Shown: positions 4,836-12,474, counted from the first letter of the stretch. The stretch is DNA of 12,648 nt from AC-37 sp036382905 (GCA_036382905.1 DASVPL010000149.1:1-12648); one strand, 5' to 3'. Program-made: numbers and translations. Notes: generated by a model not told the origin, from the sequence alone.

Positions 4836-7800
4836 TCAGCGAACGCTGAACGACCGGGCGTTCTTGCGTGAAGTGCGCCGCTCGAGGTTGCCGCTCTGGT
4901 CGGCGGCCGTGACGCGCAGCCGGTAGCGCCCGCGCGGGATCTTCAGCGCCTTCTTCAGCGACCACGAGACCTTGCGGGTCTTCTTGTCGAACTTGGCCTT
5001 CGTGCGCAGCTTGATCGGCTGGCCGCACTTCCGGCGCGCGCTGAGCCGCCCGTCCGACTTCACGAACCGGCAGCGCTTGCCCTCGCGCTTGGAGATGGCG
5101 ACCGTCGTTGCGACGGCCTCGCGCCCGGGACAGGAACGGTCCGCGCTGCGGCCGCTGACGGCCACCCGCTTGCGGTTGAGCGTCAGGCCCTTCTTGCTGA
5201 TCGACGAGCGCGGCGCGCTGCGGTCGGCGCACGAGTCGATCTGGCCCGCGATCCCCGCGAGCTCCGGCGGCGTGCCGGGGAGCACGTCGCGCGTGGAGAT
5301 CGTCGTGGCCGGCCCGACGTTGCCCTGGTCGTCGACCGCTCGGATCGACAGGTAGCGCGACAGCCGCCCGCCGAGGCCGATGCCCTCGAGCGCGCCCGGC
5401 ACCGCCAGGTCCTGCGCGCGCTTGACGACCGGGATCGGGTCGCCCTCCTCGAACGTCGCGCCGGTGAGTGCGCGGTCCGGCTGCACGAGCTCGTAGCCGG
5501 CGACCTTGCCGCACATCAGGTCGTCGCCCGGCGCGCGCAGCGAGATGCCAGCGGTGTAGAGCTTCACGTCGCCGGCCGCACCCGGGTTCGACGCGTCGCG
5601 CGAGTAGTCCCCGGAGTTCGCGAGGTCGTGGTGGAAGCGCGGCCACGATCCGAGCGGGCGGGCCCCGCTCTGGCAGGCGGGGGCATCGGTCCGGTAGGCG
5701 AGCACCGAGCCGCCGCGCGTGTTGGAGACCACCACGCGGCGCGCGGCCGGATCGCTGTCGAGCGTGCCGAACGTGCCGATCAGCGGGTTCGCCACGACCC
5801 AGTCCGAGGTGAGCTTGGGCCATCGCGCGACCGGCTGCCCCGAGCCGCTGTAGGCCTGGAGGTCGAGGTGAGCCGAGGCCGCGACGACCTCCTCCGATGC
5901 GCCCGCATCCACGTTCGCGACCGACGGGCCGGTGAGGAACTGGAGGTCGTTCATCCGCGCCGGGAAGCCCTGGCGAAAGCGTCCGCTCGCGGGGTCCCAG
6001 ACGGCGATCCCGTCCTGGCCGGTGTTCTGGTACTCGGTGAGCAACAGATCGAGGGCCCGCGTGAGTCCCGCCACGGGGCTCAGGAGAGACACCCCGCCGC
6101 CGATGTCGCCGAACGCGGGATGTCCCAGGGCCGGGAACGCCGGGCGGTCGGCCATGCTGCCGTTGCCGCCGTCGGTGTCCATCGAGGTGTCACGGCCGTC
6201 CTGGCGACCCACGCACGACGTTCCGTCGCCGTTGAACACGTAGGCGACGCCGGTGACCCCCGCGGCGCCGACCTTCGAGCCCGCGCCGCCGCTAGGACAG
6301 TTCACCGGCCCGATGGCGGGGTTGCCGGTGACGCCCTCCCCGACAACGGGCAGCAGCTCGGGGAGTAGCAGCGCCATCTTCGCGGGCCAGCCGGGCGCGA
6401 CCCAGTCGCCGGTGGCCGGCTTTCCGTCGCGATCGCCCTCGGGCTTGATCGCGAAGAGCCTGGTGTTCGCTCCGACGAGCTCCTGCCCCAGCCGCGACAC
6501 GGCCTGTGCCGTCGCCGCGTTGTTGCCGCTGATGTTGGCCGGCCCCTCGTCGCCCTGGTTCGCGGCGTACTCCTCGTTGGTCCCGACGACGATCTCGGGC
6601 CGCGCGTCGCCCGCGATGTTCCCGACCGCCGGCGTGTCGACGATCGCTCCCTGCTGGAGCGAGCCACCGGTCTTCTTGTCGTCGAACGTGACCTGATGCG
6701 TGCGCGGGTCGATCGACTTCACCTTCCGCAGGTCCACGACGAGGATCGGGTAGCCGGGCACGCCGGACCCGTCGTCGTTCAGCGCGTAGACGTGGCGGTC
6801 CATCGCGGCGAGCACCACCTCGAGCCGGCCGCCGTCGTCGCGGTCGAGGTCGGCCGCCACCGGCGAAGCGAGGAAGCCGAGCCGGGTGCGGTTGCGCTCC
6901 CCCACGCGCGCGTTCTCGAACGGAGCCAGCGGCTTGCCGGAGAACTCGGGATTCGCGCTCTTCCTCCAGACGAGCCTGCCGGCCGCCGACCACGCGTAGA
7001 CCTTCCCCTCGAAATCCGCGATCACCACCTCGTACGAACCGTCGCGGTCGAGGTCGGCCACCGCGGGAGACGAGAGGACCGCTCCGTGCGAGGCGCTCGC
7101 CGGCACCTCGCCGCTCGCGAAGGCGCGGCCGCCCGCGTGCAGCGGCAGCGGGTCGGTGCGCACCGGCCAGCCCTTCGCCTCGGACCCGTCCGGGCGTATC
7201 GCGTGCACCCAGCCGTCGGCCGTGCCGAAGACGAGCTCGTTGCGGTTGTCGCCGTCGAGGTCGGCGAAGGCGGGAGAGGACTCGCCGTCGCTCGGGAGCC
7301 GCTTCGGGAAGCCGTCGAGCATGTCCTGGTCGCGGTGCAGGAACAGGTTGCGGCGGTCCTCGCCGGTGGCGGTCAGGCCCGGGTTCTGCTCCGCGCTCTC
7401 GGCGATCACGCGGACCGTGAACCCGTAGGGCTCCGCGTTCGGGCGCCCGTTCGAGGTCTGGCCGGCACCGTGCCCGGGCTCGGGCCCGCGGAAGTCGCCC
7501 GCGTCGGCAGGGAAGCGCTCCTTGAGGGCGTTGACGTCGAGCGCGGCCACCACGCCGTCGATCGGCTCGGTGCGCGCCTGGCCGTCGCAGACGGGCGAGG
7601 GGACCTGCGCGAAGTCACCGGGCGGCGAGTCGGTCGTGAAGTGGTTGTTCGGGTACGAGCCCGGCGCCACGTAGACCTTGCACGAGTACTTCGCGCCCCG
7701 CGCCCACACCTGGGCGTCGACCTGGGCGGTCGGCTTCGCCGGGTCCACCTGCGCGTACCACTCCGGCGAGGTGATCTCGACCTCGGGGGCCGTCTGCCCG

Positions 7801-9413
7801 TCGGCGGCGCGGCGCACCGACCGGAACGTGTTGATGCGGCCCCAGCCGTAGAACTGGTCGTGGCCGGCGCGCGCCGGGTAGCTGCGGCTGTCCGGCGGCG
7901 AGACGATCGGCCGGTTGCCGTTCACCTGCTGCTGGGTGTAGAGGTTCGGGTCGGTGCAGCCCGGCGCGGGCTCGGGCGAGCACGACGGCTCCGGCTGCGG
8001 CCCGAGCACGCTCTGGTTGAAGTTCACGTCGTCGGGCTGGGTCTGCCCGGCGAACGTGCCCGACGCCATCACCTGCCGGACCTCGTTGGCGCTCAGCGGG
8101 CACGGGCTTCCGTCCGCGCGCCTGCACGTGGGGTGCGGCCTGAGCTTCCCGTTCTCGACCCCGTTCAGCGCGGCACTGAGCACGAGGCCGGCCATGCCGG
8201 CGCCGACGCCGACCGCGTCGGACGAGCAGCTCGTGCTCGGGATCGCGAGGCCGATCTTCGAAGAGAAGTTCGTACAGCCGTTGAAGCTCACGTAGGAGCG
8301 CGGCTGCTGGATCGGGACATCGGCGCGCGGCGGCCCGTCAGGCGTCTCCTGCGACATGTACTTCGTCACCGAGTTGACCACGAGCGTGTGCTCGTGGCTC
8401 GACGGGTAGTTGTGGTGCTGCGCCGCCTCGTCCGCCGCCGAGGCGATGACGATCACGCCGTGGTTGTACGCGTAGTCGATCGCGCGCTGGGCGAGCTGGG
8501 TGTTGTTGAGCGTGCCGAGGGCCTCCTGGATCACGAGCGCGCCGTTGTCGACCGCGTAGAGCGTCGCCTGGGCGAAGTCGTTGTCGTCGGCGACGAACGA
8601 GTCGCCCACGCGCATGTGCATCGCCATGCAGTTCGGGCAGGTGCCGACCCATTCGGCGTCGTTGTTCGCCTCCGCACTCGACCCCTCCGCCTCGCCGGTG
8701 CCGTGGTCGTACTGCACGTCGTCGAACGGGTCGTTGTCGTCGTCGAGGAAGTCCCAGCCGACCATGTCGTCGGCGAATCCGTTGCCGTCGGCGTCGCTGC
8801 CGTCGCTGAACGCGATCAGCAGGTCCTGCGGGTCGAGCACGTCGGTGCGGACGTTCTTCGGCGTGTCCTTGCGCACGCGCGAGTCGCACGCGTAGTCGAG
8901 GAGGTTGAAGACGTTGTCACCGTTGGCGTCGTGCGCGTTGGCGTACGAGCCGCAGTTCACGCCGCCGACGAGGTCGGGCCCCGAGTGGTTCGGCTGCGGC
9001 AGCTCGCCCCGGTTCAGGAACGTCTTGAAGCGGAGGTCGAGCACCTGGTTCGCGTTCCAGCGAAAGCCCGAGTCGAGCACGGCGATCTTCACGTCGGGCC
9101 GGCCGGTCGTCACCGTCCAGGCGGTCTCCTTCGTCGCGTCGGCGTCCACGACGTGCCCGCCGCGCACGCCGAACAGCTCGCGCGGCTCGAGGTTCACCGG
9201 GAAGTTGTTCTCCTCCGGCGTGGCCGAGAACTTCCAGACGTTCTCGTCCTTGCGTGGCAGGTCCTTCGGAATCGCCCCCTTGGGGACGCGCAGCGTCTTG
9301 AAGTCGCGCTTGTCGCCGCCGGACTCCGAGTACGGGAACTCGGCGACGGCGACGCGGGTCATCGCGGCCGTCATGGCCACGACTGCGGTCGATGCGATGA
9401 ACCCCCGGCGCAA
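4836..9413 (-). CDS. Large secreted subtilisin-fold (S8) protein with FG-GAP propeller and C-terminal beta domain
   Basis: From the TTG at 9413 the protein is 1525 residues. This start fits a GGGGGAG just upstream and a signal peptide (RRGFIASTAVVAMTAAM); longer starts would run into the upstream TPR gene. Residues about 105-535 are an S8 peptidase-like domain with Asp114 (IAVLDSG) and His237 (YDHGTGEAEG). The oxyanion Asn is replaced by Asp328 (SAADE), and the usual GTSMAAP is replaced by CSSDAVGVGAGMAG (396-409). Activity is therefore doubtful. Two calcium-loop-like segments sit at 162-173 (DANGDNVFNLLD) and 207-216 (DADGNGFADD). FG-GAP/VCBS repeats span about 695-1245 (PAFADLDGDNRNELVFG, PAVADLDRDGSYEVVIAD), then WPRFHHDLANSG at 1257-1268. 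The Cys-containing basic beta domain 1395-1525 ends with RYRLRVTAADQSGN. It is probably extracellular, for surface binding or processing. Confidence 0.88.
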   Translation of the reverse strand: MRRGFIASTAVVAMTAAMTRVAVAEFPYSESGGDKRDFKTLRVPKGAIPKDLPRKDENVWKFSATPEENNFPVNLEPRELFGVRGGHVVDADATKETAWTVTTGRPDVKIAVLDSGFRWNANQVLDLRFKTFLNRGELPQPNHSGPDLVGGVNCGSYANAHDANGDNVFNLLDYACDSRVRKDTPKNVRTDVLDPQDLLIAFSDGSDADGNGFADDMVGWDFLDDDNDPFDDVQYDHGTGEAEGSSAEANNDAEWVGTCPNCMAMHMRVGDSFVADDNDFAQATLYAVDNGALVIQEALGTLNNTQLAQRAIDYAYNHGVIVIASAADEAAQHHNYPSSHEHTLVVNSVTKYMSQETPDGPPRADVPIQQPRSYVSFNGCTNFSSKIGLAIPSTSCSSDAVGVGAGMAGLVLSAALNGVENGKLRPHPTCRRADGSPCPLSANEVRQVMASGTFAGQTQPDDVNFNQSVLGPQPEPSCSPEPAPGCTDPNLYTQQQVNGNRPIVSPPDSRSYPARAGHDQFYGWGRINTFRSVRRAADGQTAPEVEITSPEWYAQVDPAKPTAQVDAQVWARGAKYSCKVYVAPGSYPNNHFTTDSPPGDFAQVPSPVCDGQARTEPIDGVVAALDVNALKERFPADAGDFRGPEPGHGAGQTSNGRPNAEPYGFTVRVIAESAEQNPGLTATGEDRRNLFLHRDQDMLDGFPKRLPSDGESSPAFADLDGDNRNELVFGTADGWVHAIRPDGSEAKGWPVRTDPLPLHAGGRAFASGEVPASASHGAVLSSPAVADLDRDGSYEVVIADFEGKVYAWSAAGRLVWRKSANPEFSGKPLAPFENARVGERNRTRLGFLASPVAADLDRDDGGRLEVVLAAMDRHVYALNDDGSGVPGYPILVVDLRKVKSIDPRTHQVTFDDKKTGGSLQQGAIVDTPAVGNIAGDARPEIVVGTNEEYAANQGDEGPANISGNNAATAQAVSRLGQELVGANTRLFAIKPEGDRDGKPATGDWVAPGWPAKMALLLPELLPVVGEGVTGNPAIGPVNCPSGGAGSKVGAAGVTGVAYVFNGDGTSCVGRQDGRDTSMDTDGGNGSMADRPAFPALGHPAFGDIGGGVSLLSPVAGLTRALDLLLTEYQNTGQDGIAVWDPASGRFRQGFPARMNDLQFLTGPSVANVDAGASEEVVAASAHLDLQAYSGSGQPVARWPKLTSDWVVANPLIGTFGTLDSDPAARRVVVSNTRGGSVLAYRTDAPACQSGARPLGSWPRFHHDLANSGDYSRDASNPGAAGDVKLYTAGISLRAPGDDLMCGKVAGYELVQPDRALTGATFEEGDPIPVVKRAQDLAVPGALEGIGLGGRLSRYLSIRAVDDQGNVGPATTISTRDVLPGTPPELAGIAGQIDSCADRSAPRSSISKKGLTLNRKRVAVSGRSADRSCPGREAVATTVAISKREGKRCRFVKSDGRLSARRKCGQPIKLRTKAKFDKKTRKVSWSLKKALKIPRGRYRLRVTAADQSGNLERRTSRKNARSFSVR

Positions 9414-9438
9414 GCAGCTCCCCCGGCGGGAGCATAGG

Positions 9439-9828
9439 TCAGGCAGCGCGCAGGCGGTCCCGGTACACGCGGTAGTCGGCGCGGTCCGGGCGGAGCTGGG
9501 CGGCGAGGGCGAGGTGGCGGCGGGCCTCGTCGCGGCGGCCGCTCTTCTCGAGCGAGCGGCCGAGGCAGAAATGCGCGAAGTCATTCACGGGGTAGCGCTC
9601 GACCACGGCCGCGAACTCCTCCCCCGCGTCGGCGTAGCGGCCTGAGCGGAAGTACGCCCGGCCTAACGCCTCGCGGATCGAGCTCTTGTCGGGCTCGAGG
9701 GCGCGGGCGCGCTCGAGCGGGATCGCGGCGGCGGAGAAGTCCCCGGCCTCGAGCAGCGCGCTGCCGCGCTGGAAGAGGTCGTAGACGTGCTCGCCGCGCG
9801 CCTCCGGGGAGTCGTGCCGATCAGCCAT
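9439..9828 (-). CDS. Small TPR-repeat protein
   Basis: The 129-residue protein is made of about three tetratricopeptide repeats: YDLFQRGSALLEAGDFSAAA from 16, IREALGRAYFRSGRYADAGE from 51, and AHFCLGRSLEKSGRRDEARR from 85. Canonical small/aromatic positions are kept. TPRs mediate protein-protein contacts. There is no signal peptide or membrane segment, so it is probably cytoplasmic. Its ATG overlaps the coaBC stop (ATGGCTGA, 8 bases shared) and lacks a Shine-Dalgarno sequence, which points to translational coupling. The secreted subtilisin-like gene starts 25 bases after its stop. Its partner is unknown. Confidence 0.88.
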   Translation of the reverse strand: MADRHDSPEARGEHVYDLFQRGSALLEAGDFSAAAIPLERARALEPDKSSIREALGRAYFRSGRYADAGEEFAAVVERYPVNDFAHFCLGRSLEKSGRRDEARRHLALAAQLRPDRADYRVYRDRLRAA

Positions 9829-11083
9829 GCGCCACTCGTGCTGCTGTCCGCAGCTCCTCGACCACGTCCAGGATCGAGGCGGCCACCTCCGCCTTGGAGG
9901 CGAACGGCACCTCGCGCACGCCCGCGGGCGTGACGATCGCGACCTCGTTCTCGGCGGTGTCGAAGCCGATGTCGGGGCGGGAGATGTCGTTCACGACGAT
10001 CGCGTCGAGGCGCTTGCGCTCGAGCTTGCCGCGCGCGCGCTCGACCGCTCCGTCGCCGTGCTCTGCCGCGAAGCCGACGACCACCTGGGTGCCGGTGCGC
10101 TGGCCCGCGAGCTCGCTGAGGATGTCCTCGGTGGGTTCGAGCTCGAGCGTCAGGCCGACGCGGTCGCGCTTGCCGAGCTTGGTGTCCGCCGGGTCAGCCG
10201 GGCGGAAGTCGGCTACGGCAGCGGCCATGACCAGGACGTCGGCGCCGGCGAACTCGGCGTGTGTGGCCTCGCGGAGCTGCGCGGCCGTCTCTACGTCCAC
10301 GTAGCGCACGCCCTCCTTTCGCGGGAGCGCCACGTTGGCCGCGACCACGGTCACCTCGGCGCCGCGGCGAGCCGCCTCCTCGGCGACCGCGAATCCCATG
10401 CGGCCCGACGAGCGGTTGCCCACGAAGCGGACCGAGTCGATCGGCTCGCGGGTGCCGCCGGCCGTGACGAGCAGGCGCAGGCCGTCGAGCGACCGCGGCG
10501 CGTAGGGCCCCGCGCGGAGCACCTCCTCGATCGCCGCCAGGACCTCCGGCGGCTCGGCCAGCCGGCCGGTGCCCCACTCGCCGCGCGAGGCGAGCGCGCC
10601 GGTGGCCGGCGGGACGACCGTGGCGCCGCGCTCGCGGAGGGTGTCCACGTTCGCCTGGGTGGCGGCGTGGCTCCACATCCTGTCGTTCATCGCGGGTGCG
10701 AGGACGAGCGGGGCCGTCGACGCGAGTGCGGCGCTCGTCAGCAGGTTGTCCGCCAGGCCGGTCGCGAGCTTGGCGATGGTGTTGGCCGAGGCCGGCACGA
10801 TCGCGTAGACGTCCGCGCGGCGCACGAGCTCGAGGTGCGCGATCGGCGCGTGGTCGGGCGCCGGGTCGCCGGGGAACGCGCCGCGGGCAGGGTCCGTTGC
10901 GAACTCGTCCACCAGCACGGGCGCGCCGGTGATGCCCTCGAACGTGGCGCGGCCTACGAAGCGCTCGCTCGACGGGGTCTGCACCACGCGGACGGAGTGC
11001 CCGGCGCGGGTGGCGCAACGCACGAGCTCCACGGCCTTGTAGGCGGAGATCCCGCCCGTCACGCCGAGGAGGATCCTGGCCAT
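9821..11083 (-). CDS. coaBC: Bifunctional phosphopantothenoylcysteine decarboxylase / phosphopantothenate-cysteine ligase
   Basis: The 420-residue protein carries both coenzyme A enzymes. CoaC (1-190) is the FMN-dependent decarboxylase: GVTGGISAYKAVELVR (7-22), catalytic His83 in IAHLEL, PASANTIAKLATGLADNLL (97-115) and PAMN (130-133). CoaB (about 200-420) is the ligase: LLVTAGGTREPIDSVRFVGN (204-223), RSSGRMGF, MAAAVADFRP (286-295) and the conserved Lys pair in TKLGKRD (301-307). It makes 4'-phosphopantetheine from 4'-phosphopantothenate, cysteine, and CTP or ATP. The decarboxylase motif that holds an active-site Cys in E. coli Dfp (LACG) reads LASR here, with Ser166. The ATG lies 13 bases after the rpoZ stop without a clear Shine-Dalgarno sequence. 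The rpoZ-coaBC order is typical of actinobacteria. Identity is firm. Confidence 0.96.
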   Translation of the reverse strand: MARILLGVTGGISAYKAVELVRCATRAGHSVRVVQTPSSERFVGRATFEGITGAPVLVDEFATDPARGAFPGDPAPDHAPIAHLELVRRADVYAIVPASANTIAKLATGLADNLLTSAALASTAPLVLAPAMNDRMWSHAATQANVDTLRERGATVVPPATGALASRGEWGTGRLAEPPEVLAAIEEVLRAGPYAPRSLDGLRLLVTAGGTREPIDSVRFVGNRSSGRMGFAVAEEAARRGAEVTVVAANVALPRKEGVRYVDVETAAQLREATHAEFAGADVLVMAAAVADFRPADPADTKLGKRDRVGLTLELEPTEDILSELAGQRTGTQVVVGFAAEHGDGAVERARGKLERKRLDAIVVNDISRPDIGFDTAENEVAIVTPAGVREVPFASKAEVAASILDVVEELRTAARVAHG

Positions 11084-11096
11084 TGGCGGCCGGGCG

Positions 11097-11336
11097 CTAC
11101 GTGCGGTAGCGGTAGTTGATCTTGCCCGCGGCGAGCTCTTCGAGCGAGATCTTGAGGTAGTTCTTCGAACCCGTATCGACCATCGGCGGCGGGTACTCGT
11201 CGAACGTCCCCTCGCCGAGGTTGTGGTAGTACGAGTTGATCTGGCGGGCTCGCTTGGCCGCGACGAGTACGCACGCGTAGTGCGAGTCGACGCGTTCGAG
11301 CAATGTGTCGAGTCTGGGCTTGATCAAGGTCGCCAC
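11097..11336 (-). CDS. rpoZ: DNA-directed RNA polymerase subunit omega
   Basis: The 79-residue protein has the omega-family core LDTLLERVDSHYACVLVAAK followed by RARQINSYY (9-37). Downstream come the actinobacterial YLKISLEELAAGKINYRYRT segment (60-79) and a Pro-rich link (EYPPPMVDTGSKN). Omega helps fold and assemble the beta' subunit. The start is GTG at 11336; it overlaps the end of gmk by 13 bases in another frame, which suggests translational coupling. Length and position between gmk and coaBC are typical. Nothing appears unusual. Confidence 0.95.
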   Translation of the reverse strand: MATLIKPRLDTLLERVDSHYACVLVAAKRARQINSYYHNLGEGTFDEYPPPMVDTGSKNYLKISLEELAAGKINYRYRT

Positions 11337-11857
11337 ATGGTAGCGACGAGGCCCGTCAGCTCGCGCACGGCGGGCTCCAGCTCGTCGTTGACGATCACAT
11401 GGGGGAACTCGTGTTGAGCCGCCAGCTCCTCCTCGGCGACCTGGAGCCGGGCGCGGATCACCTCGGGCGAGTCGGTCCCCCGCGCCAGCAGACGCTCGCG
11501 CAGCACGTCGGTGGACGGTGGCGCGATGAACACCTGGATCGCCTCGGGAAGCGCCGCGCGCACCTGCCGCGCGCCCTGGACCTCGATCTCGAGCACCACC
11601 GGGTCGTCCTCGACCTCCGAGCGCAGCGTGCCGTAGCGGTTGCCCGCGTAGGTCGCGTGCTCGAGGAACTCCCCGGCGGCCACCCGCCGGTCGAAGTCCT
11701 CGTGGGTCAGAAAGTGGTAGTCGACCCCGTTCTCCTCGCCGGAGCGCGGGGGGCGCGTGGTGGCTGAGACGGCGAGGCGCACGTCAGGAATCTCCCTGCA
11801 AAGCGCCTTGATCAGCGTGCCCTTGCCGACCCCGGAGGGGCCGGTCACCACGAGCAC
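11324..11857 (-). CDS. gmk: Guanylate kinase
   Basis: The 177-residue product has the P-loop VTGPSGVGKGTL (4-15), the GMP-binding segment SATTRPPRSGEENGVDYHFL (31-50), EFLEHATYAGNRYGTL (63-78) and the strand VVLEIEVQGARQV (87-99). It phosphorylates GMP to GDP in nucleotide metabolism. The first canonical start is GTG at 11857, 8 bases after the mihF stop; it has no good Shine-Dalgarno sequence and leaves almost nothing before the first beta strand. An ATA at 11869 overlapping the mihF TAA would give MKPRVLVVTGPSG, closer to the usual N-terminus, so the true start is open. The longer in-frame extension upstream of mihF's stop is a shadow of mihF. The gene overlaps rpoZ by 13 bases. Function is certain. 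Confidence 0.93.
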   Translation of the reverse strand: MLVVTGPSGVGKGTLIKALCREIPDVRLAVSATTRPPRSGEENGVDYHFLTHEDFDRRVAAGEFLEHATYAGNRYGTLRSEVEDDPVVLEIEVQGARQVRAALPEAIQVFIAPPSTDVLRERLLARGTDSPEVIRARLQVAEEELAAQHEFPHVIVNDELEPAVRELTGLVATMWRP

Positions 11858-11865
11858 TCGTGGCT

Positions 11866-12213
11866 TTATCGGCGCAGGTATGAGACGAGCTCGGTCCGCT
11901 GGCGCTGCGAGAGCCCGCCGATGGTCTTGCTCGGCGAGATCCGGCACTGCGTGAGGATTCGATTCACCTTCACGCGGCCGTATTTCGGCACCGCGAGGAG
12001 CAGGTCGAACACCTTCGCGGTCTGGAGGTACTCGGGCGGATCGAGGAGCAGCCCGTGGATCTGTGCGCGGCCCCCCTTGAGGTCGCGCTTGAGCTCCGCA
12101 CGGCGTGTGCGGATCTCGTTGGCGCGGCGCAGAGCGTCCATCCGCTGCGTGAGCGAACGTTCCGGGGCCGCGCCTACCTGGGTCTTCGTCTGTGGCGGCG
12201 CGGCAGGCGACAC
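11866..12213 (-). CDS. mihF: Actinobacterial integration host factor (mIHF)
   Basis: From GTG 12213 the protein is 115 residues. A disordered, basic N-terminus and a long helix (DALRRANEIRTRRAELKRDL, 26-45) precede the helix-two-turn-helix DNA-binding core KVFDLLLAVPKYGRVKVNRI (67-86), then CRISPSKTIGGLSQRQRTEL (90-109). The pattern LL-x2-PK-x-G-(K/R)-VK-x3-I matches mycobacterial mIHF, a nucleoid-associated protein that binds DNA non-specifically and is essential in mycobacteria. The order mihF-gmk-rpoZ-coaBC is the actinobacterial one. The start was chosen because a TTGTCG-16-TAATAT promoter ends 8 bases before this GTG, implying a leaderless transcript. A TTG at 12255 lies upstream of the promoter and an ATG at 12141 would remove the basic tail; both are less likely. 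Confidence 0.92.
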   Translation of the reverse strand: MSPAAPPQTKTQVGAAPERSLTQRMDALRRANEIRTRRAELKRDLKGGRAQIHGLLLDPPEYLQTAKVFDLLLAVPKYGRVKVNRILTQCRISPSKTIGGLSQRQRTELVSYLRR

Positions 12214-12221
12214 GGGCGGCG

Positions 12222-12249
12222 ATATTACACGCGGCGAGGGGCCCGACAA
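12222..12249 (-). promoter_or_regulatory. mihF: Sigma-70-like promoter for mihF-gmk-rpoZ-coaBC
   Basis: On the minus strand TTGTCG (12249-12244) and TAATAT (12227-12222) are separated by 16 bases. This is the best promoter in the window. The predicted transcript start falls at about 12213-12215, at or next to the mihF GTG, so the mRNA would be leaderless. That is a common arrangement in actinobacteria. Confidence 0.6.
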
Positions 12250-12263
12250 GGGCAAAAGGGGCT

Positions 12264-12277
12264 AATTCGCGTGAATT
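12264..12277. promoter_or_regulatory. Short dyad upstream of the mihF promoter
   Basis: AATTC-GCGT-GAATT is a 5-bp-arm inverted repeat lying about 15 bases upstream of the mihF -35 element, a position typical for an activator site. It is AT-rich against a GC-rich background. No regulator is known from the sequence, and the arms are short enough to arise by chance. Confidence 0.3.
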
Positions 12278-12349
12278 TGGCTGGACCTCCACCTGAGCTT
12301 TAAGCCGGTTCGGGTTACTTGACGGTTTTTAGGCGCTTTGCAGGGGTTT

Positions 12350-12391
12350 TTTTGCGGATGCTTGGGCGTTGACGCGCCAGCGTCCGCAAAA
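12350..12391. repeat. 42-base imperfect hairpin
   Basis: TTTTGCGGA (12350-12358) pairs with TCCGCAAAA (12383-12391). The interior adds seven Watson-Crick pairs and one G-T wobble, broken by two mismatches, and closes on a TTGA loop (12369-12372). It lacks a T-tract after the stem on either strand. The AAAA at 12388-12391 is also the T-tract of the neighbouring minus-strand terminator. Confidence 0.6.
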
Positions 12392-12408
12392 GGCCCGCTC
12401 AGAGCGGG
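12388..12408 (-). terminator. Intrinsic terminator on the minus strand
   Basis: On the minus strand CCCGCT-CTG-AGCGGG (12408-12394) forms a 6-bp stem followed by CC and TTTT (12391-12388). It is short but of the right form. It would end transcripts arriving from the right, insulating mihF and its promoter. Confidence 0.5.
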
Positions 12409-12474
12409 AATCGGTCCGTGGCGCACCGACGCTCACAGGGCCCGGCGGCGCCGGGGACGGTGCCGCGCGGCGCA

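Noticed and set aside
6696..9437. 913-codon plus-strand frame opposite the S8 gene
   Set aside because: It is a Val/Arg/His-rich mirror of GC-rich coding DNA with no domain or start signal.
9414..9584. N-terminal extension of the large S8 protein to 9584
   Set aside because: It is low-complexity Ala/Ser sequence overlapping the TPR gene. The signal peptide and a ribosome-binding site place the start at TTG 9413.
11870..12292. Extension of gmk to 12292 as a fusion protein
   Set aside because: The extra residues are Arg/Pro-rich and antiparallel to no known domain; they are the out-of-frame reading of mihF.
12350..12391. The 42-base hairpin as a terminator
   Set aside because: The T-run lies before the stem on the plus strand, and A follows the stem on both strands, so it lacks terminator form.
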